A stretch of 39,856 nt of DNA, taken from Caldilineaceae bacterium (GTDB lineage Bacteria > Chloroflexota > Anaerolineae > Caldilineales > Caldilineaceae). The stretch is taken from the NCBI GenBank assembly GCA_018003515.1, contig JAGNDO010000047.1, forward strand, positions 1 to 39,856, written 5' to 3'. The first letter of the stretch is position 1. Each line of letters begins with the position of its first letter. The notes under the pieces are model-generated. The model was not told where the DNA came from and searched no databases. It saw only the letters and a program-made list of their open reading frames with translations. Positions 1 to 9,322 of the stretch are shown in pieces. A program made the translations under genes and the position numbers.

Positions 1-2673
1 CCCCTGCAAACCAGTCTTTCCCTGATCGTCGCCAACAACCTGATCCTGCTTTCGTCCTTTGTGCTGGGTGGATTTGGGGCATATTTGGTGGCGCAGCATG
101 TCTTATCGAGTATCGTGTATCGAGTAGGGAGTGGGGCTGGAGGCGTCGAGCCAAAAAACACTCGATACTCGATACTCGATACCCACGATGCCGCCCTCTT
201 TGCCGGCATCGTCTTCGCCTTCGCCTCGTCTAAGTTGTTTTACGCTGCCTTGGGTCAAGCCAACATTGCCAGCAGTCAGTGGGTGCCGTTTACCGTTCTC
301 TTTGTCCTGCGCACGGGGGAGAGTCGCACCCGTCGCGCCGCCTTCCGCAACGCCGGATTCGCCGCCCTCTTCCTCACCTTGCAAGCCTGGGCAGAGTTGA
401 CGTATGCGTCGTTTTTGTTGATCTTTATTGGGGTGTACTTTGTTACTTTGTTGATTGGTTGGTTTGTTGATTGGTGGACGAAAGATCGGCTCCAAGGACG
501 ATTTCGTGATCAACCCGCTTTGGTTTCGATACGACCGGAAACTGCCCCGGTCTACTCAACCGACGCTGGCCCGCTGGCTCTGGAAGAACCCGTCGAACCA
601 AAAAATCAACCAATCAACAAATCACCCCTTCACCCCTTCACCCCTTCACCCTTTCCCCCCTTCATTCTCATGGGCCTCCTCTTCATCGCCGGTATCGCTC
701 CCTTCCTGTGGGCGATGCTGCCGGATATGTTGAGCGAGGGGGACTTTTTTGCCAGCGGCGGCGGTTTTGCGGATGTGTTTAGCGCGGACCTGTTCGGCTA
801 TCTCGTGCCGACCCGGCTGCATCCCTTGGTGGGGCAATGGGTGGCGGGGTTGGCCTTCCCCAACGATAAGGCCCAGCATATTTATATCGGCTATGTGGCC
901 ATGATCTTGGCGGGAATGGGGGCATGGGCTTTGGTGCGCAGCCGCCTGCCCAAGGCCCGATCCCAGGGCTGGTTTTGGCTGATCAGCACGGGGATCTTTT
1001 GGCTGCTCACCCTGGGGCCGACGGTGCGGGTGATGGGCCAGGACACGGGCGTTCCCGGCCCGTTTGGGCTGGTCAGCTTGCTCCCCTTTTTCAGCGGCAA
1101 CCGGTATCCCAGCCGCTATGCTATTATGCTCATGCTGGGCGTGGCCGTCCTGGCTGCCGTGGGCTTGGCCGCACTCCTGCGCCGCCTTGCCCGTTCACCC
1201 CTTCACCCCTTCACCCGTTCACCCCTTCTCTTGATCAGCGTCATTTCCATCATTTTTCTGGCCGAGCACCTCTCCGTGCCCATGCCCATCAACGACAGCC
1301 GTGTGCCCCCCATCTATCAACAGATTGCCGCTGTGCCGGGGGATTTCGCCGTGTTGGAGTTGCCCACGGGCTGGCGAAATGGGGCACGGGTGCTGGGCAA
1401 GTCGGATCTGGTGATCATGATGCAGCAGTGGGCGCAGACCGAGCATGACAAGCGGCGGTTGGGGGGGAACACCAGCCGCAACCCAGGCTACAAGTTTGAT
1501 TATTTCACCAACGCGCCCTTGTTGGGCGACCTGATCGCCCTCATGAACGCGGACCAGCCCCACTTGGCCGCGGTGATCGACCCGACCCTGAACGACCTCA
1601 TCGCCCAAAACCGAGCCATTGCCCCAACGGTTCTCGATTTTCTGGATGTGCGCTTCATCACCCTGGACATGGCCCGCTCCCCGGCCCAATTGGTACGTTT
1701 TGTGGAAGAGGCCCTCCCCGTCACCCTGGTGGACACGTGGACCGGCCCGGATTGGACCGGCGCGCCCGACACCATCCGCCTCTACCGGGTGGACGATGTG
1801 CCTGTGACGAATTGGATGGTTGATCTGGCCGCGGATGCCGGGCGGCTTTATTTGGCCGAGGGCTGGTCCAGCCTGAGTGATGGAGCCGTGCGCTATGCCA
1901 CCCGATCCCAGCCGGCCCTGCTTTTGGATCTGCCGGATGGGGGCGGGGTGTTGACCCTGCAAACCGTTGGCCCCGCGCCTTTGGCCGGCGTGAGGGTGGC
2001 CGGGCGGGAATTGGCGTTCGCCCCGGGGGATGACGGGACCGTGGAGATCCAAGTGCCGCCGGGTTTGGCCACCCAACCTGTGGACAGGGTGGTGCTGGAT
2101 TTTGGCACGAATCTTGTCCCCGCCCCCCGGATCCCTGGCGGCGATTCCCACTTGGTTGGTAAAACAGGCATAGATCTGGGCACCCATTCAATTGTGGTGA
2201 TGAGCGCCGGCGAAGAGGTGGGGGACTATGGGCGCATTTTTGTGGATGGGATGGATGTGGCATTAGGCCAGCGGGGCTATAATTTGGCGGCTTTGACCAA
2301 GGATGGCGAGTTGATGGAGATCGTCGTCTTCGATACCTTTGCCGATCCCGCGGACTCGGTGGCCATGACCGATTGGCTGGGACGCTGGCCCAACGGCACG
2401 GTGATCGCCGGGGCAGTGAAGGACGAGGCAAGCCTCAACCTGAGCCAGGAGGCGGTCAACGCCTTGGCCCGTATTGGGGTGATGGGCAATCTGCGGGGCC
2501 GCTTCCGGTGGAGCCACGCCTTTGTGGGCGTGGTCGGTGTCTCTCCTGGCAAGGAGGGGGTGGCCGCCGAAGCTGCCAGTCTGCTGCATCCCGCATCCGT
2601 CGTTGTCGGTTCCCCGGTTGACGCCCTCCTCATCAGCGCAGGGGTGGGCGCAATCCACTTTGCGCCGAACTAA
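1..2673 (+). CDS. Large polytopic membrane protein, 5'-truncated by the window edge
   Basis: The reading frame is open from base 1, so the true start lies upstream. At least 890 residues are visible. The first half is a series of hydrophobic helices, including a segment with FASSKLFYAALGQ and a later FFSGNRYPSRYAIMLMLGVA. The last third is soluble and probably extracytoplasmic, with LELPTGWRNGARVLGKSD. This layout resembles GT-C-type or YfhO-like membrane proteins of Chloroflexota, but no catalytic motif is recognisable and the function is unknown. In-frame low-complexity stretches are encoded by tandem or inverted repeats: YRVGSGAGG...YSILDTH near bases 103-182, the segment between about 447 and 650 ending in SPLHPFTPSPFPPF, and SPLHPFTRSPLL near 1193-1230. 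All three appear to fall in loops between membrane helices. The gene ends convergently with the LysM gene. Confidence 0.8.
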   Translation, partial: PLQTSLSLIVANNLILLSSFVLGGFGAYLVAQHVLSSIVYRVGSGAGGVEPKNTRYSILDTHDAALFAGIVFAFASSKLFYAALGQANIASSQWVPFTVLFVLRTGESRTRRAAFRNAGFAALFLTLQAWAELTYASFLLIFIGVYFVTLLIGWFVDWWTKDRLQGRFRDQPALVSIRPETAPVYSTDAGPLALEEPVEPKNQPINKSPLHPFTPSPFPPFILMGLLFIAGIAPFLWAMLPDMLSEGDFFASGGGFADVFSADLFGYLVPTRLHPLVGQWVAGLAFPNDKAQHIYIGYVAMILAGMGAWALVRSRLPKARSQGWFWLISTGIFWLLTLGPTVRVMGQDTGVPGPFGLVSLLPFFSGNRYPSRYAIMLMLGVAVLAAVGLAALLRRLARSPLHPFTRSPLLLISVISIIFLAEHLSVPMPINDSRVPPIYQQIAAVPGDFAVLELPTGWRNGARVLGKSDLVIMMQQWAQTEHDKRRLGGNTSRNPGYKFDYFTNAPLLGDLIALMNADQPHLAAVIDPTLNDLIAQNRAIAPTVLDFLDVRFITLDMARSPAQLVRFVEEALPVTLVDTWTGPDWTGAPDTIRLYRVDDVPVTNWMVDLAADAGRLYLAEGWSSLSDGAVRYATRSQPALLLDLPDGGGVLTLQTVGPAPLAGVRVAGRELAFAPGDDGTVEIQVPPGLATQPVDRVVLDFGTNLVPAPRIPGGDSHLVGKTGIDLGTHSIVVMSAGEEVGDYGRIFVDGMDVALGQRGYNLAALTKDGELMEIVVFDTFADPADSVAMTDWLGRWPNGTVIAGAVKDEASLNLSQEAVNALARIGVMGNLRGRFRWSHAFVGVVGVSPGKEGVAAEAASLLHPASVVVGSPVDALLISAGVGAIHFAPN
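103..182. repeat. Inverted heptamer repeat inside a coding sequence
   Basis: The left arm (103-126) contains TATCGAG units and the right arm (160-182) contains CTCGATA units, roughly reverse complements around a spacer of about 33 bases. It is translated in frame as an apparent loop insertion in the membrane protein. The same unit recurs at about 29563-29575. Confidence 0.8.
447..650. repeat. Composite repeat insertion inside a coding sequence
   Basis: TTTGTTGATTGGTTGG at 447-462 is matched by its near reverse complement at about 603-622, immediately followed by octamer units of the CTTCACCC type up to about 650. All of it is read in frame within the membrane protein. Another cluster of TTCACCCC units lies at about 1193-1230. 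Confidence 0.7.
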
Positions 2674-2758
2674 AGAAGAGGAGAAATTTCTGTCTCCTCT
2701 TCTCCTCTTCTCCCCTTCTCCCCTTCTCCCCCCTCTCCTCACCTTCACAGACCGCTTC
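2674..2758. repeat. Pyrimidine-rich repeat tract between convergent genes
   Basis: A GAAGAGGAGAAA segment is followed by repeated TCTCCTCTTC/TCTCCCCT units, allowing a GA/CT hairpin near 2674-2710. It sits between the stop codons of two convergent genes and could serve as a transcription end, although there is no clean stem plus T-run. Confidence 0.5.
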
Positions 2759-3523
2759 TCAGCGCCCCAACAGCCGATCCAGCCAACTGCTGGGGGTGGC
2801 AGTGGAGGTGGGGATGGGGCGGGGGGTGGGCGTCGCGGTTGGCGGCACCCGGGTGGGGGTGAAGGTTGGGTCGCTACGCTGTTGTCCACTACTCGTTGCA
2901 GTGGGCGGAACGGGTGTGTTATCGACGGCCCCATAGGGCACAATCAGAAGCTGTCCCACCATCACCGTGTCCGAACCCAGACAGTTGCGGATCTTGATGG
3001 CCGACGCCGATGTGCCGTATCTTGATGCCAAACCGCTAAGGGTGTCACCACTGCGCACGGTATAGCGCATTTCTCCGTTTTGCGCATAACCGATGCACCC
3101 TTGGACCGGGGCAGATGTGGCCGTGGCCGCCGGTTGACGGGTCGGCGTGGGGGTGGGGGTGGGGGTGGGGCCATCCTGCGAAACCGGGGCGGGCGGAGGA
3201 ACCGGTGTAGCCGCTGCCGGACTCTCCGCCGTCGGGGTGGAGGTGGATTGGGCGGGTGGCGGGCTAGTGGGCGCGTCGGGCAAGGTGATGCGCAGAACTT
3301 GACCCGGCTTCACAAGGTTGGCGTTCTGGATGTTGTTGTCTTGGCTGATGCGGTAGACCGTGGTGCCGTAGTGGCTGGCAATGGCGGTAAGGGATTCTCC
3401 GGGCTGGACTACGTGATTGACAACAGACCCGGCATAGACACCACCGGTTCCCAAAGCACAGAACAATAACAGCATACTCAAAAGAGCAGGAAGATGGATG
3501 ACTTTGTTGACAACTTTTTTCAT
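2759..3523 (-). CDS. Secreted protein with two LysM domains
   Basis: The chosen start (ATG at 3523) gives 254 residues beginning MKKVVNKVIHLP, with AAAGGTG about 10 bases upstream; the frame runs further upstream but only through a repeat. Residues 1 to about 33 form a signal peptide or membrane anchor. LysM 1 follows (HVVQPGESLTAIASHYGTTV), then a Pro/Thr/Ala-rich linker, LysM 2 (YTVRSGDTLSGLASRYGTSA) and a second low-complexity Pro/Thr tail. LysM domains bind the GlcNAc-containing glycan of peptidoglycan or chitin, so this is probably a cell-wall-bound protein exposed outside the membrane. There is no catalytic domain; it may be an adaptor or morphogenesis protein. Its partner is unknown. 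Confidence 0.88.
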   Translation of the reverse strand: MKKVVNKVIHLPALLSMLLLFCALGTGGVYAGSVVNHVVQPGESLTAIASHYGTTVYRISQDNNIQNANLVKPGQVLRITLPDAPTSPPPAQSTSTPTAESPAAATPVPPPAPVSQDGPTPTPTPTPTRQPAATATSAPVQGCIGYAQNGEMRYTVRSGDTLSGLASRYGTSASAIKIRNCLGSDTVMVGQLLIVPYGAVDNTPVPPTATSSGQQRSDPTFTPTRVPPTATPTPRPIPTSTATPSSWLDRLLGR

Positions 3524-3592
3524 AGAGACACTGCACCTTTGCCACATTTGTGACATTTGTTGGGGAAATGAATTTTTGTCCTGCTCTGTAAG

Positions 3593-3682
3593 CGTCCCCC
3601 CGCCCCCCTGACCCCCCAACTTTGGGGGAAACTGTCCACGACCTCCCCCAGAATTGGGGGCCAAGGGGCCGAGGGGAGTAAA
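3593..3682. repeat. GC-rich palindromic element, copy 1
   Basis: The element contains CCCCCCAACTTTGGGGG, then CTGTCCACGACCTCCCCCAG, then AATTGGGGG, bounded by TAAGCGTCCCCCC on the left and GGGGAGTAAATGTTTA on the right. Related copies lie at 33929-34020 and, in the opposite orientation, at 36330-36429. It lies just upstream of the LysM gene and artificially extends that gene's open frame. Confidence 0.85.
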
Positions 3683-3984
3683 TGTTTACCCTACTTCTAT
3701 ATCTTACCAGTTTCTTTTCGAGTTGTCTTCAGTAGATCCCCCCATTATTGGCTAATTCAACCCCAATCCCTACATCGTTGTTTCAGACAAGATCGGTACA
3801 TCATGGTATTGTCTGCGTATCTTTCACCCTGCAAAACAGCGTAGAATTGACCATACCTTACGGTTTGCTTACTTTTCCAGAGAAAACTCAGGGCAAATAC
3901 TGTAATAGCCCCGTTCTGGCTCGTGGTCTGCTCCGATCTTCTGTTGCACAATTCGGTTAGTTTTACATAGTACTAATATCCTGC
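3683..3984. other. Intergenic stretch with no recognisable gene
   Basis: This AT-richer stretch separates the LysM gene from the promoter of the propeller-ATPase gene. Short open frames exist on both strands (for example 3748-3960) but lack a ribosome-binding site, recognisable similarity or coding-like composition. I see no RNA gene in it. Confidence 0.5.
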
Positions 3985-4014
3985 TTGACAATAACGACAA
4001 TTATCTGGTAAACT
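3985..4014 (+). promoter_or_regulatory. Predicted sigma-70 promoter of the propeller-ATPase operon
   Basis: TTGACA (3985-3990) is followed after 18 bases by TAAACT (4009-4014). Transcription would begin near 4021, about 125 bases before the chosen ATG. The same -10 hexamer occurs in the predicted promoter of the cobalamin riboswitch. Confidence 0.6.
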
Positions 4015-4145
4015 TTCCTCATGGAACATGGATGACAGCGTACGTATCCGTTACCCCTCAATTCTGAAGCACTTATGTCACATCGAATCCCTGGCTGGAT
4101 GACTTTCCCCTTTCTGGCCGACCATTGACTGGACTGTGCGTCTGT

Positions 4146-7100
4146 ATGATCAAAGAAAAACCGAATTTCCTCGCCCGTCTGTTCCTGTCCCCCACCACTG
4201 TCAACCAACAGCTCATTCTCGCCAAGACAGCGGCCCTGTTGTTGGCCTTTTTGGTGATCTGCACGCCGGTGTTGCCTGTGGCCGCGTCCTCTTCTGGATC
4301 GCCTTCTGCGTCGCCCTCTGCACAAACTCAGCCGCAGTCCGCAACGGGGTTGGAGGGCGTGGAGTCCAATAATTCCAGCGTCTCCAACCTGTGGACGGCC
4401 TTCAGCCAGAGTAGCGGCTTGATCTCCAACAACGTCACCGCCATTCTGGCCCAAAAGGATGTCATCTGGTTTAGCACGGATGTCGGCGTCAGTCGCTTTG
4501 ATGGCGCATGGGCCAATTTCCAGAGCGGGGTTGCATTGCCCGCGGGCCGGGTCACGGTCTTGACCCCACTCGGTGCGGACCAAGAGATTTGGGTTGGGAC
4601 GAACATGGGGGATCTGAGCCGATGGGACGGGGAGCGTTGGCAGCTTCAAGGCAGCCTGGACGCCAATGTGATCAGTCTGGCCCAGATCGGCGATCAAATA
4701 TGGGTGGGCACCGACTCCGGGATCTGGGTGTGGACGCCAACCCTTGGGGATGGTTCCACTGCCGGATCCGCCGTGCGATTGGATGAATTGCAAACCCTGC
4801 CCGCTGATCTGGGCAACGCCCCCATCACCGCCCTGGCTGAGGACGACGAGCGCATCTATGTGGGTACCAACGATGGCCTTTGGGTCTGGGATCAGGATGC
4901 ATGGACAGCCAACACTGAAAAAGATGGACTGCCCAGCCGGGCCATCACCGCCCTCTGGATCAGTTCGACCGGGTCGGTTTGGGTGGGTACCCAGGGCGGC
5001 GTGGCCCGCCGCCTCTCCGATACGCAAGGATGGTACGCCTTTCCCACGGTGGATGTTGACGGCAATCCGACCCCCATCCTCTCGCTGCAAGGCGACAGCC
5101 AGGGGGCCGTGTGGGCTGGTTCCGAGAGTGGGGCCTATCAATTCACCGAGGACAATCAATCTCTGCAACTGCCCGGTGATGTGGGGCTGACCACCGCCTA
5201 TGTGCAGGCCATCGCCCCGGATCAGGATGGTCAGGTCTGGCTAGGCACTGTGGCCGGTGTTTTTCGCTTCAGCAAAGATACCTGGATCTTCGAACGTCGC
5301 AGCGATGTGCAACCCGAGGCCGATGGATCAACCACCTATTATTTGGGCATCAACTACATCAACACCCTGTTGGTGGACAGCCGGAACGCCCTGTGGATGG
5401 GGACAAATGGGGCAGGGGTGCGCTTCAAGGTAGCCGATGTCAGTTTTAGCGATGAGATCTACTACACCCAGGCCAACAGTACCTTGCCTTCCAACCTGGT
5501 CTATGCCTTGGCCGAAGATGCCGCCGGCGATATTTGGGCAGGAACCCAGGCCGGCGTGGCCCGCATTCACGACAACCGTTGGATTGTGGATATTTTGCCA
5601 ACCGCGTTGCCCGACGCCGTTGTCCGCGCCCTCTCCCCCACATCCACCGGCATGTGGGTGGGGACAGAAGATGGGCTGGCCTTTTATGCGACGGCAACCG
5701 GCGTCCTCACCCGTGTCGATTCCTTGACCAATCGGGCCGTGACAGCGTTGGCCCAAGATGGGCGCGGACGGCTCTGGGTCGGTACCCGGAGTCAGGGGCT
5801 TTTTCTGGAACAACCCGATGGATCCTTTCTTCCGGCCCCCCGGTCCCAAGACTTGATGGGCCTGTCTATCGTCTCTCTGGCCCAGGACCAGGGCAATGAG
5901 GCCGGCATTTGGGCGGGGATTTTTCAACAGGGCATCAACCATTGGGATGGTCAAGGCTGGGAAAGCCTGACCAGCAGCCACGGTCTGCCCAGCAATGTGG
6001 TGCATACGGTCTATACTGCCCCTGGCGAACTGGGGGTTTGGATTGGGAGTGAGGCCGGTATAACCCGTTTTGATGACCGCAGTTGGGGTACATTTGATGT
6101 CAAAGAGGGAGAACTTAGCCCCAGTATTTTCGCGGTGGCCCATAGCCAGTCAGATGGCTTCTGGTTTGGGGGTCGAGATGGCCTCACGTTCTATCACCCC
6201 GACAAGACCGCTCCGTGGGTGAAGGTGCAGGCGCTGACAGGGTTGACCGTTTTAACAAGCGCACCCGATTTTGCCAACGCCACCCTGGAACTTGGCCCCG
6301 ACCCCCTCCTGGTGCCCCTGCGCGTGGAAATAGCCGCCGGGGATCTGCATACCAGCCAGGAGGATCTGGTCATTCTCTATCGCTGGAATGGTCCCCAGGT
6401 TGACCCGGTCTGGCAGGTGATGAATGGGCAGCAGATCGACTTGGTGGTCGAGATACCAGGAACCTATTTGTTGGAACTGGGGGCCAGAGACACCTCTTTT
6501 AACTATGCGCCCTTTGTGCAATCCACCTTCGAGGTTCAACGGCCTCCCAGCACTATCACCCTGCCCATTATGGGCGAGGTGCGTATCCAGACCTTTCAAA
6601 TTATTTTGACATTGACCCTGGTTGCCATGATGGCCTTTGCCTATGTCAGCGCAGAGATCATCCAAGGGCGGCAACGGCGGCGGGAAGCCATGGTGCGGGG
6701 CTATAACCCCTACATCAGCGGCGAACCCGTGCGCCGGGAAGACATGTTCTTTGGCCGTGAGGAGCTTCTGCAACGGATCATCGACACCCTGCACAACAAC
6801 AGCATCATGATCCACGGCGAACGGCGTATCGGCAAGACCACCCTGCTCTATCAATTGGGCAACCGCTTGCGCGAGGTAGATGACGCCGACTTCTGGTTTA
6901 TCCCGGTCTATGCCGATCTGGAAGGCACACCCCAAGAGACCTTCTTCCACTTTTTGATGGAGGAGATCGTCTCTGCTGTACGCCTGTTACCCGGGGCCAC
7001 TGCCGTGCTGATGAAAGAGGTTGACGCCCTGAACATTGTGGGCGATGCCCCGTTGGACTATACGGATCGAGACTTTAGCCGAGATCTGCGCCAGTTGTTA

Positions 7101-7844
7101 CGATCCCTGACCGGCTATGGACAGATCGAGCATCCTGGCCGCAAGCTGCGGCTGATCTTGTTGCTGGATGAGATGGATGTGATGAGTCACTATGATCACC
7201 TGGTGCAGCAACAGTTGCGCCGCACCTTTATGCGTGATTTTGCCGCCACCTTGGGGGCGGTGGTGGCCGGCATCCAGATCAGCAAGGCCTGGGATCGGGT
7301 GGAGAGTCCCTGGTATAACCTGTTTAACGAAATCGAACTGGAACCCTTTGATCGAGAACAGGCCACCGAACTGTTGATCGAGGCAGTGCAAAACTATTAC
7401 ACCTATGATCAGGTCGCGGTGGAAGCCATCATCGATCACAGCGATGGCCGCCCCTTCCGCCTGCAACAATATGGCCTGGAGGCGGTCAACCACATGCTCT
7501 CCCAGGGTCGTCACCGCATCACCCTGGCGGATGTGGAGGTCGCCCATGTGCGTATTCAGGAGCAGATCGGCAGAAACAGCGCTGACCAACCGTCCGCCCC
7601 GGTGAGCGCGACGGCCCCCGTGCCAGAAAACAGTACTATTGACTCTCCGCCGGCACCCCCCCATACTGAGCCATTGACCTCAATAAATGTCGCTGAATCG
7701 TCGCCACAGCCGCTGGCTCGCGCGTCCGACAGCCAGGAAGTTGAGGTCAGCCAACCGGATCTCGCCCAAACCCCCGGACGAGGCCCCGTCCAGTCTCTCT
7801 CTGCCCCGGTTGAGGTACACCCCAGCCAGGAGGTGGGATCATGA
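4146..7844 (+). CDS. Membrane sensor-like protein: double beta-propeller, Y_Y_Y-like domain, TM helix, AAA+/STAND-like ATPase
   Basis: The start chosen is ATG 4146 (1232 residues); an in-frame TTG lies at 4125 and neither has a strong ribosome-binding site. Residues about 20-48 form a signal sequence. Residues about 83-690 contain roughly 14 blades of the two-component-regulator propeller type, seen as repeated W-VGT-GG--R motifs such as IWVGTNMGDLSRWDG and VWVGTQGGVARR. A Y_Y_Y-like beta domain follows (about 690-800), then one membrane helix (about 816-838) and a cytoplasmic P-loop ATPase with an FFGREELLQRI entry motif, Walker A GERRIGKTTLL (about 890-900) and Walker B LILLLDEMDVM (about 1003-1013). 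The last 90 residues are Pro/Ser-rich and probably disordered. Propeller plus Y_Y_Y is the ligand-sensing half of hybrid two-component systems; here it is joined to an ATPase instead of a histidine kinase. The ligand is unknown. The gene overlaps the next by 4 bases. Confidence 0.85.
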   Translation: MIKEKPNFLARLFLSPTTVNQQLILAKTAALLLAFLVICTPVLPVAASSSGSPSASPSAQTQPQSATGLEGVESNNSSVSNLWTAFSQSSGLISNNVTAILAQKDVIWFSTDVGVSRFDGAWANFQSGVALPAGRVTVLTPLGADQEIWVGTNMGDLSRWDGERWQLQGSLDANVISLAQIGDQIWVGTDSGIWVWTPTLGDGSTAGSAVRLDELQTLPADLGNAPITALAEDDERIYVGTNDGLWVWDQDAWTANTEKDGLPSRAITALWISSTGSVWVGTQGGVARRLSDTQGWYAFPTVDVDGNPTPILSLQGDSQGAVWAGSESGAYQFTEDNQSLQLPGDVGLTTAYVQAIAPDQDGQVWLGTVAGVFRFSKDTWIFERRSDVQPEADGSTTYYLGINYINTLLVDSRNALWMGTNGAGVRFKVADVSFSDEIYYTQANSTLPSNLVYALAEDAAGDIWAGTQAGVARIHDNRWIVDILPTALPDAVVRALSPTSTGMWVGTEDGLAFYATATGVLTRVDSLTNRAVTALAQDGRGRLWVGTRSQGLFLEQPDGSFLPAPRSQDLMGLSIVSLAQDQGNEAGIWAGIFQQGINHWDGQGWESLTSSHGLPSNVVHTVYTAPGELGVWIGSEAGITRFDDRSWGTFDVKEGELSPSIFAVAHSQSDGFWFGGRDGLTFYHPDKTAPWVKVQALTGLTVLTSAPDFANATLELGPDPLLVPLRVEIAAGDLHTSQEDLVILYRWNGPQVDPVWQVMNGQQIDLVVEIPGTYLLELGARDTSFNYAPFVQSTFEVQRPPSTITLPIMGEVRIQTFQIILTLTLVAMMAFAYVSAEIIQGRQRRREAMVRGYNPYISGEPVRREDMFFGREELLQRIIDTLHNNSIMIHGERRIGKTTLLYQLGNRLREVDDADFWFIPVYADLEGTPQETFFHFLMEEIVSAVRLLPGATAVLMKEVDALNIVGDAPLDYTDRDFSRDLRQLLRSLTGYGQIEHPGRKLRLILLLDEMDVMSHYDHLVQQQLRRTFMRDFAATLGAVVAGIQISKAWDRVESPWYNLFNEIELEPFDREQATELLIEAVQNYYTYDQVAVEAIIDHSDGRPFRLQQYGLEAVNHMLSQGRHRITLADVEVAHVRIQEQIGRNSADQPSAPVSATAPVPENSTIDSPPAPPHTEPLTSINVAESSPQPLARASDSQEVEVSQPDLAQTPGRGPVQSLSAPVEVHPSQEVGS

Positions 7845-9190
7845 GGTCTCGAATTGTCTTGCGCAATCCCTTTGTTGTGGGTCGTTGGGTGACGGGGGTC
7901 AATCATTATGGTCGCCAGCGCCTGACCCAATATCTATTGGAGATCGACAACCCGGCCACCTGGGTTGTGGGGACGCGGCGCATGGGTAAAACCTCTCTGC
8001 TGCGCCAGTTGGAATGGCTGACCCAAAAGCAGGAGAGCGATCTGGTGCCCCTGTTCTGGGATCTCCAGGGCTGCGAAAGCGCCGCGGATCTGGCCGGCGA
8101 GTTGGTCTTCACCTTGGAGAGTGTGGCCGAACGCTTTGCTCCTTTTGGCATTGTGCCGGAGGCCCTGGAGAACAAGAGCGCGGCCATCATCCTGCGCACC
8201 CTAAGCCGGGTACTCTCCCGGGCTGGCAAGCGGCTCTTCTTGCTCATCGACGAGGCCGAGGTGTTGATCGAGATCGGCCAACGGGAACCGGCCATCCTGG
8301 GCCAACTGCGCAAGGCCATGCAAGAACCCTGGCAGCGCACCATCATCACCTCCACCAAACTGCTCTCCCGGCTCAACGAGTTGGAGGGCGTCGGCCTCAC
8401 CAGCCCCTTCCTCTTTGGCTTTCATCCGGTCAATCTGTGGAGCCTGGATCCCGTGGCCGCCCACGACCTGGTGGCCCAGGCCCAGAACCCTGTCGCCCTC
8501 ACCGTGCCCATGTCCCAGGCGGATGATATTCTTGTGCATACCAACCGCCACCCCTTTCTCGTGCAACATCTATGCCATCTTCTCTTTGAATCCAACGCAG
8601 ATGGCACGGGCTATTTCCGCCCGATCACCCCGGAGGATACGGAGCCGGACCATCTGCTCTCCGGCTTCTTCGAGATCGACTTTCAGCATCTGACGCCGAC
8701 TGAGCGGCGTATTTTGCTGACCATCGTCCGAGAGACGGTGATCGCCGACAAGGCTCTCTATGCCAGCTTGGGGGATCTTGACCCTGGCCGCATCAACAAT
8801 TTCCTCTATGGGTTGGTAAAGTTGGGGTATGTGCGCCAGGTTTATGGGCAATGGACCGCGGGCAACGAGTTTCTGCGCCGCTGGGCACAACAGAATCTGG
8901 CTCGGCTAGAGACGCAGACGGAGTCCTTGGTGAGCGATGCCAACATGGAGGCCATGCTCACCCGGGGCCGCACGCTGGAAATCGCCTATTTGCGGGCCGA
9001 AGCGGAACGTTTACAAGAGCAGTTGCGGATTTTACAGGACGCCGCGGCCGCCAATGCCAGCCCGCTTTCGCCCCAGGAACTGGCCCGGGCCATCGAGTCC
9101 CAGCGCCAGGAGCTGTCAGCCGTCTCCCGGGAGATGAAGGATGTGGTCAACAGCGACCTGATCGCCAAACTTTCCCCTGTTCGGGCGTGA
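7841..9190 (+). CDS. Cytoplasmic P-loop (AAA+/STAND-like) ATPase coupled to the propeller protein
   Basis: ATG 7841 overlaps the upstream stop codon (ATGA) and is preceded by a strong AGGAGGT 6 bases away, so it is probably translated together with the propeller protein. It has 449 residues. Walker A is GTRRMGKTSLL (44-54) and Walker B RLFLLIDEAEVL (131-142). The region around 220-350 (for example HLTPTERRILLTIVRE) looks like a winged-helix-type module. Residues about 365-449 are strongly charged and helical (RTLEIAYLRAEAERLQEQL), suggesting a coiled coil. It is related in style to the ATPase domain of its neighbour, but it has no membrane segment. It may form a hetero-oligomer with that domain or act as the downstream effector. 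No DNA-binding or nuclease domain is evident. Confidence 0.85.
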   Translation: MRSRIVLRNPFVVGRWVTGVNHYGRQRLTQYLLEIDNPATWVVGTRRMGKTSLLRQLEWLTQKQESDLVPLFWDLQGCESAADLAGELVFTLESVAERFAPFGIVPEALENKSAAIILRTLSRVLSRAGKRLFLLIDEAEVLIEIGQREPAILGQLRKAMQEPWQRTIITSTKLLSRLNELEGVGLTSPFLFGFHPVNLWSLDPVAAHDLVAQAQNPVALTVPMSQADDILVHTNRHPFLVQHLCHLLFESNADGTGYFRPITPEDTEPDHLLSGFFEIDFQHLTPTERRILLTIVRETVIADKALYASLGDLDPGRINNFLYGLVKLGYVRQVYGQWTAGNEFLRRWAQQNLARLETQTESLVSDANMEAMLTRGRTLEIAYLRAEAERLQEQLRILQDAAAANASPLSPQELARAIESQRQELSAVSREMKDVVNSDLIAKLSPVRA

Positions 9191-9213
9191 GACAAGACCG
9201 CACAACCTTCCCC

Positions 9214-9252
9214 AAAACGCACCCCAAGCCAAGGCTTTGGGGTGCGTTTTTT
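9214..9252 (+). terminator. Rho-independent terminator after the ATPase pair
   Basis: A stem of ACGCACCCCAAGCC against GGCTTTGGGGTGCGT is followed by a run of six Ts. It starts about 25 bases after the stop codon of the second ATPase. Confidence 0.85.
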
Positions 9253-9322
9253 GCGTCCCCCGTGGACGCGGTGTAACATGCTTGGATGTGAAAAATGCAT
9301 TTATGCCTATTGACCCGCATGA

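Noticed and set aside
1219..2187. Long antisense open frames on the minus strand under the first membrane protein (and similar ones under most long genes)
   Set aside because: They mirror the codon pattern of GC-rich genes on the other strand, lack ribosome-binding sites and give low-complexity Gly/His/Gln-rich products.
3748..3960. Small open frames on both strands between the LysM and propeller genes
   Set aside because: They overlap each other, have no ribosome-binding site and no recognisable motif.
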